Below are positions 1-9,884 of a stretch of DNA of 64,000 nt, piece by piece. The DNA is from Candidatus Eremiobacteraceae bacterium (GTDB lineage: Bacteria; Vulcanimicrobiota; Vulcanimicrobiia; Eremiobacterales; Eremiobacteraceae). The number at the start of each line of letters is the position of its first letter. Positions within the stretch are counted from its first letter, which is position 1. A program made the position numbers and the translations under genes. The notes beneath the pieces are model-generated. The model was not told where the DNA came from, made no database searches, and saw only the letters and a program-made list of their open reading frames with translations. The DNA is taken from NCBI GenBank assembly GCA_035295225.1, contig DATGJI010000031.1, forward strand, positions 19,017 to 83,016, read 5' to 3'.

Positions 1-1918
1 TGACCGGGCATTCGCCCTTACACCCCTTGCACGAAAGGCAGAGATCGAGCGCGTCTTTCACCGCTTCGTCCTGCCAGCCGTTTTTCATCGGATCGCCTTC
101 GAGCATCTCGAAGAGCAAACGAGCTCGGCCGCGCGTCGAATACGCCTCTTCTTTTGTCACCATATAGCTTGGGCACATGGTTCCCGCGTCGTGCTTACGG
201 CATTTGCCGGTGCCGACGCAACGGTTTGCCGCGACTGCAAAGCTCCCGTGGTCGGATTCAAAAGTGAAATGCGTCTTGGGCTCCCAGGGTTTGTAGTCCG
301 GTCCCCAGCGAAGATTCTCGTCGAGCTTGTACGGGTGCACGACTTTGCCGGGGTTCATCATGTTGCGCGGATCCCAGATCGACTTGAACTCCCAGAACGC
401 GTGGACAAGGTCATCGCCGAACATGATCGGCAGGAGTTCGCCGCGTGCTTGCCCGTCGCCGTGTTCGCCCGACAGCGATCCGCCGTGCTCGACGCAGATG
501 CGCGCCATCTTCGTCACGAACTCGCGATATTTGGCGATGCCTTGCGCCGTGAAGAGATCGAAGTCGATGCTCACGTGCACGCACGCCTGGCCGAAATGCC
601 CGTAGATCGAACCCGTGTAATCATAGTCATCGAGCATTTTCTGCAACGCCCGCAAATAGTCGCCGAGCCGCTTTGGGTCTACAGCTGAATCTTCCCAGCC
701 GGGATAAAAGTCGGGTTGGTTGGGGATCTTCGACGTCGATCCGAGCGCTTCGTCGCGAAAGGCCCACAGTTGCGATTGCTGCGCGCTATCCTCCATGAGC
801 TTCATCGCCGGCGGTTCGGGCAGGGACGTGACGGCCTGCATCAATGCGTGCGCGGCCGCCATCGCTTCGCCTTTTGTCTCGCCGCCGAACTCGCAGATCA
901 ACCATCCGTTGCCTTCCGGAAACATCGAACGTCCGGTCTCGGTCTTGCCTTTCAATTCGAGGAAGCGGAACATGGAGTCTGCGATCCCCTCGAGCGCGAT
1001 GGGCGCATGCTCGTCGCAAAACGGAACGTAGTCGCCGGCCGTTGCAAGATCCGCGAAACCTAGGATCAGCAAGACGCGATGCGGCGGACTGTGCACGAGT
1101 CGAACGGTGGCCTCGAGGATCGTGACGCACGTCCCCTCGGTTCCGACGAGCGCGCGGGCCACGTTGAACCCGTTCTCAGGCAAGAGCTCGTCGAGCGCGA
1201 AGCCGGAAACCCGGCGCGGGATCTTGGGAAAGCGCGCACGGATCGTGCCGGCGTACCGGTCGCGCAGCGCCTTGAGGTCGGCGTAGATCTTGCCTTTCCG
1301 GCCGCCGTCGGCGATGATGCGCTCGAGCTCGCCCCCGGAGGTCGGGCCGACGCGCAGGCGCAGACCGTCGTACGTGACGATGTCGAGTGCCTCGACGTTC
1401 TCTTGCGTCTTGCCGGCCATTTGCGCGTGCATGCCGCACGAATTATTGCCGATCATCCCGCCGAACGTATTTCGGTTGTGCGTTGCCGGATCGGGGCCGA
1501 AGGTGAGATGCCGCTGTTCGGCGCGATTGCGCAGATCATCGTTCACGCAACCGGGTTGCACGCGCGCACGTCTTGCTTCCCAATCGATCTCCACTATCCG
1601 GTTCATATACTTGCTGAAATCGAGGATCACGGCCACGTTGCACGTCTCGCCTGCTAAGCTGGTGCCGCCGCCGCGCGAACAGACCGGCGCGCCAAAGGCG
1701 CGGCAGGCTGCGAGTGCTTGTTCCACGTCCTTTGCGTCCACCGGAAGGACAAGTCCGATCGGTATCTGACGATAGTTCGAGGCGTCGGTCGAGTACATCG
1801 CGCGAGTTCCGGCGTCAAAGCGGACCTCACCGCGTACGCGCCTGCGAAGTTCGGCTTCCAGACCCGCCGCATCGACTGCGTTGGAGCCGTTCGATTCGCG
1901 ACGTTCGGCCGGCGTCAC
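1..1918 (-). CDS. FAD-linked oxidase with C-terminal Fe-S domain (partial, runs off left edge)
   Basis: Glycolate/D-lactate dehydrogenase-type flavoprotein that oxidises a 2-hydroxy acid and passes electrons to an Fe-S domain. Reading leftward from a GTG at 1918 there is an open frame of about 639 codons with no stop before base 1. The PCMH-type FAD-binding motif [10 protein letters not shown] lies near residue 81, an [23 protein letters not shown] loop follows, and the frame reaches a ferredoxin-like [12 protein letters not shown] cluster in the last visible codons. Relatives such as YdiJ have about 1000 residues, so roughly the last third (second Fe-S and CCG domains) is outside the window. 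ATG 1798 is an internal alternative start, but the preceding 40 residues fit the family N terminus. It is transcribed divergently from the transketolase genes. Confidence 0.9.
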   Translation of the reverse strand, partial: MTPAERRESNGSNAVDAAGLEAELRRRVRGEVRFDAGTRAMYSTDASNYRQIPIGLVLPVDAKDVEQALAACRAFGAPVCSRGGGTSLAGETCNVAVILDFSKYMNRIVEIDWEARRARVQPGCVNDDLRNRAEQRHLTFGPDPATHNRNTFGGMIGNNSCGMHAQMAGKTQENVEALDIVTYDGLRLRVGPTSGGELERIIADGGRKGKIYADLKALRDRYAGTIRARFPKIPRRVSGFALDELLPENGFNVARALVGTEGTCVTILEATVRLVHSPPHRVLLILGFADLATAGDYVPFCDEHAPIALEGIADSMFRFLELKGKTETGRSMFPEGNGWLICEFGGETKGEAMAAAHALMQAVTSLPEPPAMKLMEDSAQQSQLWAFRDEALGSTSKIPNQPDFYPGWEDSAVDPKRLGDYLRALQKMLDDYDYTGSIYGHFGQACVHVSIDFDLFTAQGIAKYREFVTKMARICVEHGGSLSGEHGDGQARGELLPIMFGDDLVHAFWEFKSIWDPRNMMNPGKVVHPYKLDENLRWGPDYKPWEPKTHFTFESDHGSFAVAANRCVGTGKCRKHDAGTMCPSYMVTKEEAYSTRGRARLLFEMLEGDPMKNGWQDEAVKDALDLCLSCKGCKGECPV

Positions 1919-2030
1919 GACGCGGACATGATTTCAGGCGCTAGGAAAAGAACGTTTCCGGGCACGCTTTCACGCAATCCGTGTACATTCCGCAAATCGG
2001 TCGCTCCTTGCGGCACTTTTGCTATCAGAC

Positions 2031-2909
2031 ATGGGGTACATAAGCATAGTGGAGTCGTTATCTTCCGAGACAGTGCGCGCTCTGAAGCTGCACGCCAATG
2101 ACATCCGGCAAGGCATCATTCGATCGCTCGTCGCGGCCGGTTCGGGCCATTCGGCCGGGCCGCTCGATATGGCGGACGTTTTCGCAGCCCTCTACTTTCA
2201 CATCCTGCGCAATAAGCCGTCTGAACCCGAATGGGCGGATCGCGACAGATTGCTGCTTTCCTGCGGACACATCGCGCCGGTTCGCTACAGCGCGATGGCG
2301 TACGCCGGGTATTTTCCAGTCGAAGAATTGACCACGCTGCGCAAATTTGGTTCGCGCTTGCAAGGACATCCGGAGCGTATGCGCCTTCCCGCGCTGGAAA
2401 CCACCTCGGGGCCGCTCGGCGAAGGACTCGCGCAAGGCACAGGAATGGCGTTGGCGGCGAAAATGGACGAGGCGCAATGGCGCACGTACGTCGTCACATC
2501 CGACGCTGAACACCAATGCGGGCTGCACTGGGAAGCCGCGATGACGGCAGCTAAATTCAAACTCGACAATCTCACCTGCATCATCGACCGGAACTTCATT
2601 CAAATAGACGGCGGCACCGAAGACGTCATGCCGCTCGAACCGCTCGCGGACAAATATCGCGCGTTCAATTGGGAAGTCTTCCAGTGCGACGGCAACGACA
2701 TCGCGGAGTTCATCACCACGATGGAAAAGGCCAAAAGCGTCCGCGGCAAACCGCAAGTCGTCGTCGCGCACACGCTGCCCGGCAAAGGCGTCGCGTACAT
2801 GGAAGGGGATTATCGTTGGCACGGCAAGCCGCCCAATCGACAGCAAGCCGATGAGGCGCTGAGCGAATTGTCGGCGCAGCGAGAGGCGCTGGTGAAACAC
2901 GATGAGTAA
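2031..2909 (+). CDS. Transketolase, N-terminal (TPP-binding) subunit
   Basis: First half of a split transketolase (292 aa), which binds thiamine diphosphate and works in the pentose phosphate pathway together with the next gene. [12 protein letters not shown] and the [15 protein letters not shown] region match transketolase N-terminal domains. The TPP/Mg motif normally written GDGELQEG reads SDAEHQCG here: the Asp is kept but flanking residues differ, so substrate use may be unusual. Start choice is uncertain: ATG 2031 is used, but TTG 2019 and GTG 2049 are in frame and none has a strong Shine-Dalgarno. The stop overlaps the ATG of the C-terminal subunit by 8 bp, implying translational coupling. 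Confidence 0.93.
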   Translation: MGYISIVESLSSETVRALKLHANDIRQGIIRSLVAAGSGHSAGPLDMADVFAALYFHILRNKPSEPEWADRDRLLLSCGHIAPVRYSAMAYAGYFPVEELTTLRKFGSRLQGHPERMRLPALETTSGPLGEGLAQGTGMALAAKMDEAQWRTYVVTSDAEHQCGLHWEAAMTAAKFKLDNLTCIIDRNFIQIDGGTEDVMPLEPLADKYRAFNWEVFQCDGNDIAEFITTMEKAKSVRGKPQVVVAHTLPGKGVAYMEGDYRWHGKPPNRQQADEALSELSAQREALVKHDE

Positions 2910-3915
2910 CGCACGCCGCACGCAGACCGCTCAGACCCAGCCGATGCATCTCGTCGACCTCGAAACCGCGAAAATTCAGCTCGTTCCGACACGCGATGGA
3001 TTCGGCGAGGGTTTGATCGCGGCGGGGCGGGCAAACCCGCAGGTCATCGGGATATGCGCAGACTTGTCGGAATCGACGCGCATGGAGGGTTTCAAAACCG
3101 CGTTCCCCCAGCGCTATATCGAGATCGGCGTGGCGGAACAGATGCTCGTAGCGATGGCGGCGGGTCTGGCCGCGATCGGCAAGATCCCATTTATCGCGAG
3201 CTACGCGATGTTCGACCCGGGCCGCTCGTGGGAGCAAGTCCGGACGACGATGGCGCTGAACGAGATGAACGTGAAGATCGCGGGCGCTCACGCGGGCGTC
3301 TCTGTCGGACCGGATGGTGCCACGCACCAAGCCATCGAGGACATCGCGATCATGCGGGTCATCCCGAACATGCTCGTCGTCGTGCCGTGCGACTCGATCC
3401 AGACGCACAAGGCCACGGTCGCGGTCGCCGAACGCTTCGGACCGACGTATTTGCGTTTCGGACGCGAAAAATCCGCGATCGTCACGACCGACGACACGCC
3501 GTTTGAAATAGGCACGGCCCAGACGTTTCGCGGCGGCGACGACGTCGCCATCGTGGCCTGCGGAATCCTCGTCTACAACGCGCTGCAAGCCGCGCGAGAA
3601 TTGGCGGAGCACGACGGAATCGAGTGTCGCGTCATCAACAACCACACCATCAAGCCGATGGATGAGGAAGCGATCGTCGCAGCCGCGCGTGAGTGCGGCG
3701 CCTTCGTGACCGTCGAAGAGCATCAAGTGCACGCGGGCATGGGCTCGCGGGTGGCGGAGATCACCGCGCAGCATCATCCGATACCGATCGAATTCATCGG
3801 CGTGCAAGATCAGTTCGGACAATCGGGAACGCCGGCCGAATTGATCGAGCACTACGGCATGGGCACCGAGTCCATCAAGGACGCCGTCCGGCGCGTCCTC
3901 AAGCGTAAACGCTAA
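2902..3915 (+). CDS. Transketolase, C-terminal subunit
   Basis: Second half of the split transketolase (337 aa): the pyrimidine-binding and C-terminal domains. The catalytic glutamate lies in the IGVAEQMLVAMAAGLA segment, and the protein ends with a typical transketolase_C region (VTVEEHQVHAGMGSRVAE). The gene starts at ATG 2902 inside the end of the N-terminal subunit gene. Split transketolases of this kind are common in archaea and many deep-branching bacteria and form a heterotetramer. Confidence 0.95.
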   Translation: MSNARRTQTAQTQPMHLVDLETAKIQLVPTRDGFGEGLIAAGRANPQVIGICADLSESTRMEGFKTAFPQRYIEIGVAEQMLVAMAAGLAAIGKIPFIASYAMFDPGRSWEQVRTTMALNEMNVKIAGAHAGVSVGPDGATHQAIEDIAIMRVIPNMLVVVPCDSIQTHKATVAVAERFGPTYLRFGREKSAIVTTDDTPFEIGTAQTFRGGDDVAIVACGILVYNALQAARELAEHDGIECRVINNHTIKPMDEEAIVAAARECGAFVTVEEHQVHAGMGSRVAEITAQHHPIPIEFIGVQDQFGQSGTPAELIEHYGMGTESIKDAVRRVLKRKR

Positions 3916-3988
3916 TCGTGAGTCCGACCGAATCGCCCTTTTTCTGGCCGAATGTCCGCGATGGGCAGACGGTGACCGGGGTATACTT

Positions 3989-4663
3989 ATGCCTATGAAC
4001 AAGCATAGAAAGGCTGGGGCCGCGGTTCTCGCCATCTTCGTGCTGGCAGCCGCGTTCGGCTATAACGCACGCGCCCGAGCCGACGAGGGTCCGACGTACG
4101 ACGGACCGATATCGCCGCCCGAAGCACAATTCATCCAGTCGATCCAAAACGATTTGTACAACCGTTTCAAGCACGCGAGCGATGCCGAGAAGGCGGGCTA
4201 CGTCCGCTATACGGGCGTTGACGAAACGGGCGCCATCAGCTACGCGAACCGGCAATGGATCTCCGACCCCACCCACCCCAGTCAGCTCTGGTACGATAAG
4301 GACGGCAACATTCTCGGCGCCGACTTCTCCGTGCCCCGGCCGAACGGTGAAGCGCGTCCGCATCTGTGGGGCATCGACCCAGGGCGCTGGGTGGAGTTTG
4401 AGGGGCACATCCACTACGTGCTGAAGGATCCCGCCACCGGAGCATTGAGTTACGACCACTGGATTTGGAATAGCGACTTCGTCGCGGCCGGCGGCAGCCT
4501 CACAAACCCGTCAGCCGACACCGTCGTGCGTCTCGGCAAGGCGAAGAGCGCCGCAGACGTCGTCACCATCTTTGAATTTCCCACGATTTGGGATCTCATC
4601 GTCTGGGTGAAGACAAATCCCGACGGGGCATTTGCCTACAAAAATCCGACAGTGACGCCGTAG
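3989..4663 (+). CDS. Exported protein of unknown function
   Basis: 224 aa. The N terminus (MPMNKHRKAGAAVLAIFVLAA, then an ARA-type cleavage region) is a Sec signal peptide, so the mature protein is extracytoplasmic. The mature part has no repeats or cysteines; it contains a TGVDETGAISYANRQWI stretch and a Trp-rich middle that suggests a compact globular domain. I do not recognise the family. It stands alone between transketolase and a membrane protein gene; an alternative ATG lies two codons downstream. Confidence 0.75.
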   Translation: MPMNKHRKAGAAVLAIFVLAAAFGYNARARADEGPTYDGPISPPEAQFIQSIQNDLYNRFKHASDAEKAGYVRYTGVDETGAISYANRQWISDPTHPSQLWYDKDGNILGADFSVPRPNGEARPHLWGIDPGRWVEFEGHIHYVLKDPATGALSYDHWIWNSDFVAAGGSLTNPSADTVVRLGKAKSAADVVTIFEFPTIWDLIVWVKTNPDGAFAYKNPTVTP

Positions 4664-4730
4664 AACGCGACAAGCGCAACGGGAAGACATGCTCTAGGGT
4701 TCTTCTCGTCACTCTTCGAACGGCGAACTC

Positions 4731-5189
4731 ATGGCCATTTGGATCGTCTTGCACGTCTTGGCGATGTTCATCGCGTTTGGGTTCACAAACGGGATAGGCA
4801 TCCTCGTAAGCGCGATCGCAGATACGCGCGATGTTCGAGCAATCAGGACAGCAGTACGGATCGGGGGTCCGCTGCAGACAGCCGGCCTCGTCATCATGCT
4901 GGTCGGCGTCGTCTTTGGATTCGCATCGGCGGCGAGCGCGGGATTCAACCTCACATCGACGTGGCTCGTCGAAGCATATGTGCTCCTCGCGTTGCTCTTG
5001 ATCGTCGGAGTCGGCGTGCACAAGACCTGGTTTGGCAGGCTCGCTCGGGCAGCCGCAGCGAGCAGCGATGAGAGCGCGTCACCGGAATTGTCCGCCGTGA
5101 TCGGCGATCGTCTGGTCCGTATCGCAGGGCCAGTCAGCGGCATACTTTGGATCTTGTTGATCGTGGTGATGGTCGTGAGGCCCTCCTAA
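4731..5189 (+). CDS. DUF2269-like integral membrane protein
   Basis: 152 aa with four predicted membrane segments (about residues 3-27, 45-68, 78-97 and 130-150). The pattern of an N-terminal hydrophobic helix, a short cytoplasmic loop (ADTRDVRAIRTAVRI) and paired helices resembles DUF2269 proteins; function unknown. The stop lies 15 bp before the gamma-glutamyltransferase start, so the two may be cotranscribed. Confidence 0.7.
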   Translation: MAIWIVLHVLAMFIAFGFTNGIGILVSAIADTRDVRAIRTAVRIGGPLQTAGLVIMLVGVVFGFASAASAGFNLTSTWLVEAYVLLALLLIVGVGVHKTWFGRLARAAAASSDESASPELSAVIGDRLVRIAGPVSGILWILLIVVMVVRPS

Positions 5190-5203
5190 GGAGTCACGTT
5201 CCC

Positions 5204-7030
5204 ATGGGCACGCTGAAGATTCGAGGCGCGCTGTGTTGCGCCGCAGCCCTCCTAGTGGGGGCTTCTTCTGCCGGCGCCGTGCCCGCTCCGACGCCTTCAT
5301 CTCCGGCCGATTGCAATTCGACGCCGCAGGCTATGGCGTGCGGCGCACTTCGTGGAGATCGCGCTGAGGGGTGGCTCGCGCAAACCCGCTCGCCGGTGTT
5401 GGCGCGCAACGGCATGGTCGTCACGAGTCAACCCCTTGCCGCACAAGCCGGACTGCGCATACTCATGGCCGGCGGGAACGCGGTTGACGCCGCGGTCGCA
5501 ACCGCTGCGGCGCTCAACGTCACCGAACCGATGAACGTCGGACTGGGCGGCGATCTCTTCGCGATCGTCTACATCGCGCGCGACCGCAAAGTCTACGTGC
5601 TCAACGCGAGCGGCACCGCGCCGACGGGCGCCACGGTCGCGCATTTCAACGCTCTCGGCTACAGATACGACCGGCACGACTGGGGGCCGGGTTCCGGCAT
5701 GCCGTCCGGCGGAATTCTCGACGTCACCGTTCCCGGCGCTGCGTGGGGTTGGGACGAACTGCTCCGGCGCTACGGCACGATGGGTCTGGATCGCGTATTG
5801 GCGCCGGCGGTCGACTATGCAGAGAACGGTTTTCCGATTTCCGAGCGCATCGCGCGCGATTGGCAGCTGCCCGACGCACTTCCCCTGCGCGGTTGCTGCT
5901 CGCGACTCGATCCCGACTCTGTGATGACCTGGTACGTCAACGGCCGGCAGCCGGAGACCGGGCAGATCTTTCGCAATCAGCAGCTCGCGCACACGTTGCG
6001 GCTGATGCAGCGATACGGTCGCGACGTGTTCTACAAAGGAGAGATCGCCCGCGCCATCGTCGCCAAGTCGAATGCGCTCGGCGGCACGATGACGTTGGCC
6101 GACCTTGCGCGGTACCACGGCGAATGGGTTGCGCCTTTGCGCGCCGACTATCACGGCTACGACGTCATGGAACTCCCGCCTCCATCGCAAGGCTATGCGA
6201 CGCTTGAAGCGCTCGACATACTCGCGCAGTGCGTTCCCAAACTTCTGCCAGGACGGTCGCTCGCGTCCCTCGGTCCTACGAATCCGCTCTACTGGCACAT
6301 GCTCGTCGAAGCGAAGAAACTCGCGTATGCCGACCTTTACGACTACAACGCCGATCCCGACCATGCCGTCGTTCCGACAGATAAGCTCCTGTCGCAAGAC
6401 TACGCGCGCTCGCTGTGCGCGAAGATCGATCCGGCCCATGCGGCGAACACAGGACCGCCGGGCGAATCCAGCGGCAAAGGCGACACGATCGTCTTGTCGA
6501 CCGCCGATCGCTTCGGCAACATGGTCTCGTTGGTCAACAGCAACTATGACGGGTTCGGCTCCGGCATCACGGTGCCGGGTTACGGTTTTATCTTACACGA
6601 TCGAGGCGGGCTCTTCACGCTTGACCCCAAGAGCCCAAATGTCATCGCACCGCAAAAGCGTCCGTTCAACACGCTCATGGCCGGCTTTGTGATGCGTGAC
6701 GGTCGGCCGTTCATGACGCTCGGCTTGATGGGTGGAGACATGCAAGCGCAGGGGCACGAGCAGATCCTCGTCGATATCATCGACCTCGGCGCGAACGTGC
6801 AGCAGGCGGGTGACATGGCGCGCTTCCGCCATTTCGAAGTGACCAACAGGCTGTACTTGGAATCGCCGCTCTACGACCTGCTCGGGGAGCGGCTCAAAGC
6901 GATGGGCCACGACGTGCGTTCGTCGAACCGCGCGCCGATGGGCGGATACCAGGCGATCATGGTGCTGCCGAGCGGCGCCTATGCGGGCGGGTCCGATTTC
7001 GGCAAAGATGGCGAGGCTGTCGGGTGGTGA
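5204..7030 (+). CDS. ggt: Gamma-glutamyltransferase (exported)
   Basis: Periplasmic N-terminal-nucleophile hydrolase of 608 aa that cleaves gamma-glutamyl bonds, as in glutathione. ATG 5204 is preceded by AAGGAG with correct spacing and opens a Sec signal peptide (residues 1-25). GGNAVDAAVATAAALNVTEP near residue 90 is the family signature. The autoprocessing nucleophile should be Thr428 (GKGDT428IVLST), about two-thirds along as expected for large/small subunit cleavage, followed by GSGI substrate-loop residues. An in-frame GTG at 5147 would extend into the upstream gene and is not preferred. The 3' end overlaps the next gene by 7 bp. Confidence 0.95.
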   Translation: MGTLKIRGALCCAAALLVGASSAGAVPAPTPSSPADCNSTPQAMACGALRGDRAEGWLAQTRSPVLARNGMVVTSQPLAAQAGLRILMAGGNAVDAAVATAAALNVTEPMNVGLGGDLFAIVYIARDRKVYVLNASGTAPTGATVAHFNALGYRYDRHDWGPGSGMPSGGILDVTVPGAAWGWDELLRRYGTMGLDRVLAPAVDYAENGFPISERIARDWQLPDALPLRGCCSRLDPDSVMTWYVNGRQPETGQIFRNQQLAHTLRLMQRYGRDVFYKGEIARAIVAKSNALGGTMTLADLARYHGEWVAPLRADYHGYDVMELPPPSQGYATLEALDILAQCVPKLLPGRSLASLGPTNPLYWHMLVEAKKLAYADLYDYNADPDHAVVPTDKLLSQDYARSLCAKIDPAHAANTGPPGESSGKGDTIVLSTADRFGNMVSLVNSNYDGFGSGITVPGYGFILHDRGGLFTLDPKSPNVIAPQKRPFNTLMAGFVMRDGRPFMTLGLMGGDMQAQGHEQILVDIIDLGANVQQAGDMARFRHFEVTNRLYLESPLYDLLGERLKAMGHDVRSSNRAPMGGYQAIMVLPSGAYAGGSDFGKDGEAVGW

Positions 7031-7725
7031 ACGGCGGGCCGTCGCCCAGCCCACGAGTCACCGGCGCTATCTATCTACTGTATTTTCTTATGGCGATAAT
7101 CGCCGTCGTGCTTGTCCGTGGGCTTGTCATCGCCGGCGATGCCGCGTCAACGGCGCACAATATCGTCGCGCACGAGACTCTCTTTCGAGCGGGATCCGCA
7201 ATCGGGCTCATCGGAACCGCACTGTACGTAGCGGTGACGGCCCTCTTCTACGGTCTGTTCAAGCCGGTGAACGAGACGCTTGCGCGCCTCGCGCTGCTCT
7301 TCAGCCTTGTGGGATGTGCGATGCAGGGTGCGAGCAACGTCCTCCAACTCGCTGCGTTGGACGTTCTGGGAAGCGGCCGCTATCTCAATTCATTTTCCGT
7401 GGAGCAGTCGCAGGCTCTGGCGATGCTTTTTCTCACGCTCCACGCACAGTCCGGATATATCGAGATCATGTTCTTTGGACTTTTCGACCTCGTGATCGGC
7501 TACCTCATCGTGAGATCCACGTTTTTGCCGCGCTTCTTGGGCATACTGATGGTGCTTGCCGGAATAGGCTGGTTGACGTTTCTCTCACCGGCATTCGCGA
7601 GCCACGCGGCGCCGCTCATCGAAAGTCTCGGCTTCGTCGCGGAGCTGTGCCTGATGCTCTGGCTGATTTTTATGGGTGTGAACGTGGAACGCTGGAAAGA
7701 ACAAGCCGGCTCAAGGGATGTCTAG
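7024..7725 (+). CDS. DUF4386 family membrane protein
   Basis: 233 aa, GTG start overlapping the end of ggt. Six hydrophobic segments and an N-terminal TGAIYLLYFLMAI motif match DUF4386 proteins, integral membrane proteins of unknown role common in soil bacteria. It is translationally coupled to ggt. Its 3' end overlaps the convergent gene at 7711 by 15 bp. Confidence 0.8.
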   Translation: MVNGGPSPSPRVTGAIYLLYFLMAIIAVVLVRGLVIAGDAASTAHNIVAHETLFRAGSAIGLIGTALYVAVTALFYGLFKPVNETLARLALLFSLVGCAMQGASNVLQLAALDVLGSGRYLNSFSVEQSQALAMLFLTLHAQSGYIEIMFFGLFDLVIGYLIVRSTFLPRFLGILMVLAGIGWLTFLSPAFASHAAPLIESLGFVAELCLMLWLIFMGVNVERWKEQAGSRDV

Positions 7726-8073
7726 CGATACGAAGATGAAGTCGGCGTCGCCGTCCATCACGGCGATCTGGCTGACCGGCGGACCTCCGCGGTAGCTATA
7801 GTAGGGAGCGTCGATGCAGGTCGTCACGTGATCGCCGACCCGCATCGCGCGTTTTGCCATATATTGCATGTCCGACATGGTGCTATCGTCGAGGCGAGCG
7901 CTGCGCCCATCTGAAAAGCGCATCTCCCCCGCTTGCGATTCCGCCGAGCCCGTGGGCGAATGGATCGCGGAAATCTTGGACTGCTGACATTTCACCTGCG
8001 CCGCTGCGACGGTCGGGATCGCCAGCGTCAAAGCCGCCGCCAGGATCCCTTTGATGATGCCGGTATGCGTCAT
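7711..8073 (-). CDS. Small exported protein of unknown function
   Basis: 120 aa. The ATG at 8073 opens a clean signal peptide (MTHTGIIKGILAAALTLAIP, then an AAAQ cleavage region). The mature part contains two cysteines (KCQQSK and TTCIDAP), possibly a disulfide. An upstream in-frame start at 8130 would add 19 basic residues and is less likely. Family not recognised. Confidence 0.65.
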   Translation of the reverse strand: MTHTGIIKGILAAALTLAIPTVAAAQVKCQQSKISAIHSPTGSAESQAGEMRFSDGRSARLDDSTMSDMQYMAKRAMRVGDHVTTCIDAPYYSYRGGPPVSQIAVMDGDADFIFVSLDIP

Positions 8074-8123
8074 ACCGGAAGCGGTTGGACGCACCGCACG
8101 AGGACGCCTTTTCCGATTGTAAC

Positions 8124-8152
8124 TTGACAATGAGCGACCGCTCGTGCATTAT
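8124..8152 (+). promoter_or_regulatory. Sigma-70-type promoter for the solute-binding protein gene
   Basis: TTGACA at 8124-8129, a 17-bp spacer, then CATTAT at 8147-8152: a perfect -35 and a 4/6 -10. Transcription would begin near 8160, giving a leader of about 70 nt before ATG 8230. Confidence 0.6.
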
Positions 8153-8172
8153 ATCGGTAAAGACTATTTCGC

Positions 8173-8202
8173 GAGCCGGTGCGCCGAGGGTGCCACCGGC
8201 TC
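8173..8202 (+). promoter_or_regulatory. Leader hairpin upstream of the solute-binding protein gene
   Basis: A perfect 9-bp inverted repeat (GAGCCGGTG / CACCGGCTC) with a 12-nt loop sits between the promoter and the start codon and is followed by TTGCTATTTTG. It could be an attenuator or mRNA-stabilising stem. It matches no riboswitch consensus known to me. Confidence 0.5.
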
Positions 8203-8229
8203 TTGCTATTTTGCGAGGGTGGCCCACCT

Positions 8230-9861
8230 ATGGTTCGCAGCAATCGTCTGACATTTGCGCTTGGGGCGGCAATGCTCGTTTTGCTGTGCGCGAAAGCGGA
8301 CGGCGCGCATGGTTCGGCTGTGCGCACCGGTACCGCGGCGACGCCGCATGTCCTGACGATCTCGGACGCAGGCGACGTCAACACCCTCAATCCGCATTTC
8401 GGGTCGACCGCAGCCGTCGCAAATCTCTCGGAGATGACGATGGCGTGGCTGATCAAGTGGGACGAACACAACCAGCCGTACCCGGAGCTCGCAACGCAGG
8501 TTCCGACGCGTGCGAACGGCGGCGTCAGCGGCGACGGCCTCACGATCACCTATCACATCCGTAAGGGCGTCAAGTGGTCGGACGGCGCGCCGTTCGATGC
8601 CGATGATGTCGCGTTCAGCACGGCGGTCGTGAACAATCGAGCCAACAACGAGGTGAGCCGCCTCGATCAAATCATCAAAGTGGACGAGCCTGACAAGTTC
8701 ACGATCGTCTTTCACCTCAAGAAGCCGTACTCGCCCGCCATCGCCACGTTCTTCTCGAGCTGCTGCGCAAACCCGAGCCTCCTTCCCAAACACCTGTTGG
8801 CGCGATATCCGGACATCAACAATGCCCCGTACAACTCGCTGCCGGTCGGAATCGGACCATTCAAATTCGCACGCTGGGATCGCGGCAAGCAAGTCGTGCT
8901 TGTCGCAAATCCGCTCTATTGGCGCGGCCGCCCGAGGCTCGACAAGATCATCTACAAGATAATCCCGGACAGGGATGATCTGCTGTCGCAGCTAGCCGCA
9001 CACAACGTGGACATGTGGTATCAGTTCAGCGGCGCATACCTGACGCGCATCCAAGCCTTGGATGGTTACACGATCTACCGTCAGCCGAGTTACGCGTACA
9101 ACCACTACGACTTCAACCTCACCCATCCGGCAGTCGCAGATCCTATCGTACGCCGGGCGTTGCGGCTCGCGTTCAACCGCCCCGCGCTCGTCGAGAAACT
9201 CGAACACGGGGTCGGCGTCGTGCAGGACTCGGTGACGCCGGCGACCGCTCCGTATTTCGTCGACATGGGCGTGACGCCGTTCGATCTCGCGAAAGCAAAT
9301 GCCATGCTCGATCAGGATGGATGGGTGCGCGGCGCCGACGGCATCCGTTCGAAGAACGGAATCAGGCTCGAACTGCGCGTGGCGGTCCAATCCGGAAGGC
9401 CAGACACCGATGCGCAAGTCGCGCTCATCGGCGACGACTGGAAAAAGATAGGCGTCTCACTGCGCGTACGCCACTACCCGCCGGACCTGATGTTCGCGCT
9501 GCCCCAGAAGGGCGGCGTCGTGTTTGGGAACGACTGGGATGTGGTCACGTTCGCGTGGGCGGCCGACCCGCTCGGCGACTATTCAGGCATCTATGGCTGC
9601 GACGCATTCCCGCCTGCCGGCCAGAACGACGCGCGCTGGTGCAACAAGACTGCTCAGCGGGCGATGGACGCAGTCTTCGGGCACTACGATCTGGCACAAC
9701 GCAAAGCGGACCTCGCGGTCATGATGCACGCGTTTATCCAGGACACGCCTTCCATCGTGTCGTTCCTGAGGGTGGATCTTTTCGCGTACGACAAGAACCT
9801 CAAGAACTATCATCCGAATAATCTGACGCCGTTCGACAATATGATGAACGTCGACATCTGA
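8230..9861 (+). CDS. ABC transporter substrate-binding protein, family 5 (peptide/nickel type)
   Basis: 543-aa SBP_bac_5 (DppA/OppA-like) periplasmic protein that would capture oligopeptides or similar solutes. ATG 8230 opens a signal peptide (RSNRLTFALGAAMLVLLCAKA). Family hallmarks: DVNTLNPHFG near the mature N terminus, LTITYHIRKGVKWSDGAPFDADDV, and VRRALRLAFNR in the central region. No permease or ATPase genes adjoin it, so it is an orphan SBP in this window. The upstream in-frame start at 8179 lies in the leader hairpin and is rejected. Confidence 0.93.
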   Translation: MVRSNRLTFALGAAMLVLLCAKADGAHGSAVRTGTAATPHVLTISDAGDVNTLNPHFGSTAAVANLSEMTMAWLIKWDEHNQPYPELATQVPTRANGGVSGDGLTITYHIRKGVKWSDGAPFDADDVAFSTAVVNNRANNEVSRLDQIIKVDEPDKFTIVFHLKKPYSPAIATFFSSCCANPSLLPKHLLARYPDINNAPYNSLPVGIGPFKFARWDRGKQVVLVANPLYWRGRPRLDKIIYKIIPDRDDLLSQLAAHNVDMWYQFSGAYLTRIQALDGYTIYRQPSYAYNHYDFNLTHPAVADPIVRRALRLAFNRPALVEKLEHGVGVVQDSVTPATAPYFVDMGVTPFDLAKANAMLDQDGWVRGADGIRSKNGIRLELRVAVQSGRPDTDAQVALIGDDWKKIGVSLRVRHYPPDLMFALPQKGGVVFGNDWDVVTFAWAADPLGDYSGIYGCDAFPPAGQNDARWCNKTAQRAMDAVFGHYDLAQRKADLAVMMHAFIQDTPSIVSFLRVDLFAYDKNLKNYHPNNLTPFDNMMNVDI

Positions 9862-9884
9862 CGGACGCGGTTGGGCCGCCCAAA

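Noticed and set aside
2713..4035. A 440-codon minus-strand frame opposite the transketolase C-subunit
   Set aside because: Antisense shadow: the plus strand encodes both transketolase halves with clear motifs, and the minus translation is Arg/Asp-rich and featureless.
8173..8202. Leader hairpin as a known riboswitch
   Set aside because: The stem is simple and lacks the conserved unpaired motifs of classes I know (glycine, SAM, cobalamin, TPP, c-di-GMP).
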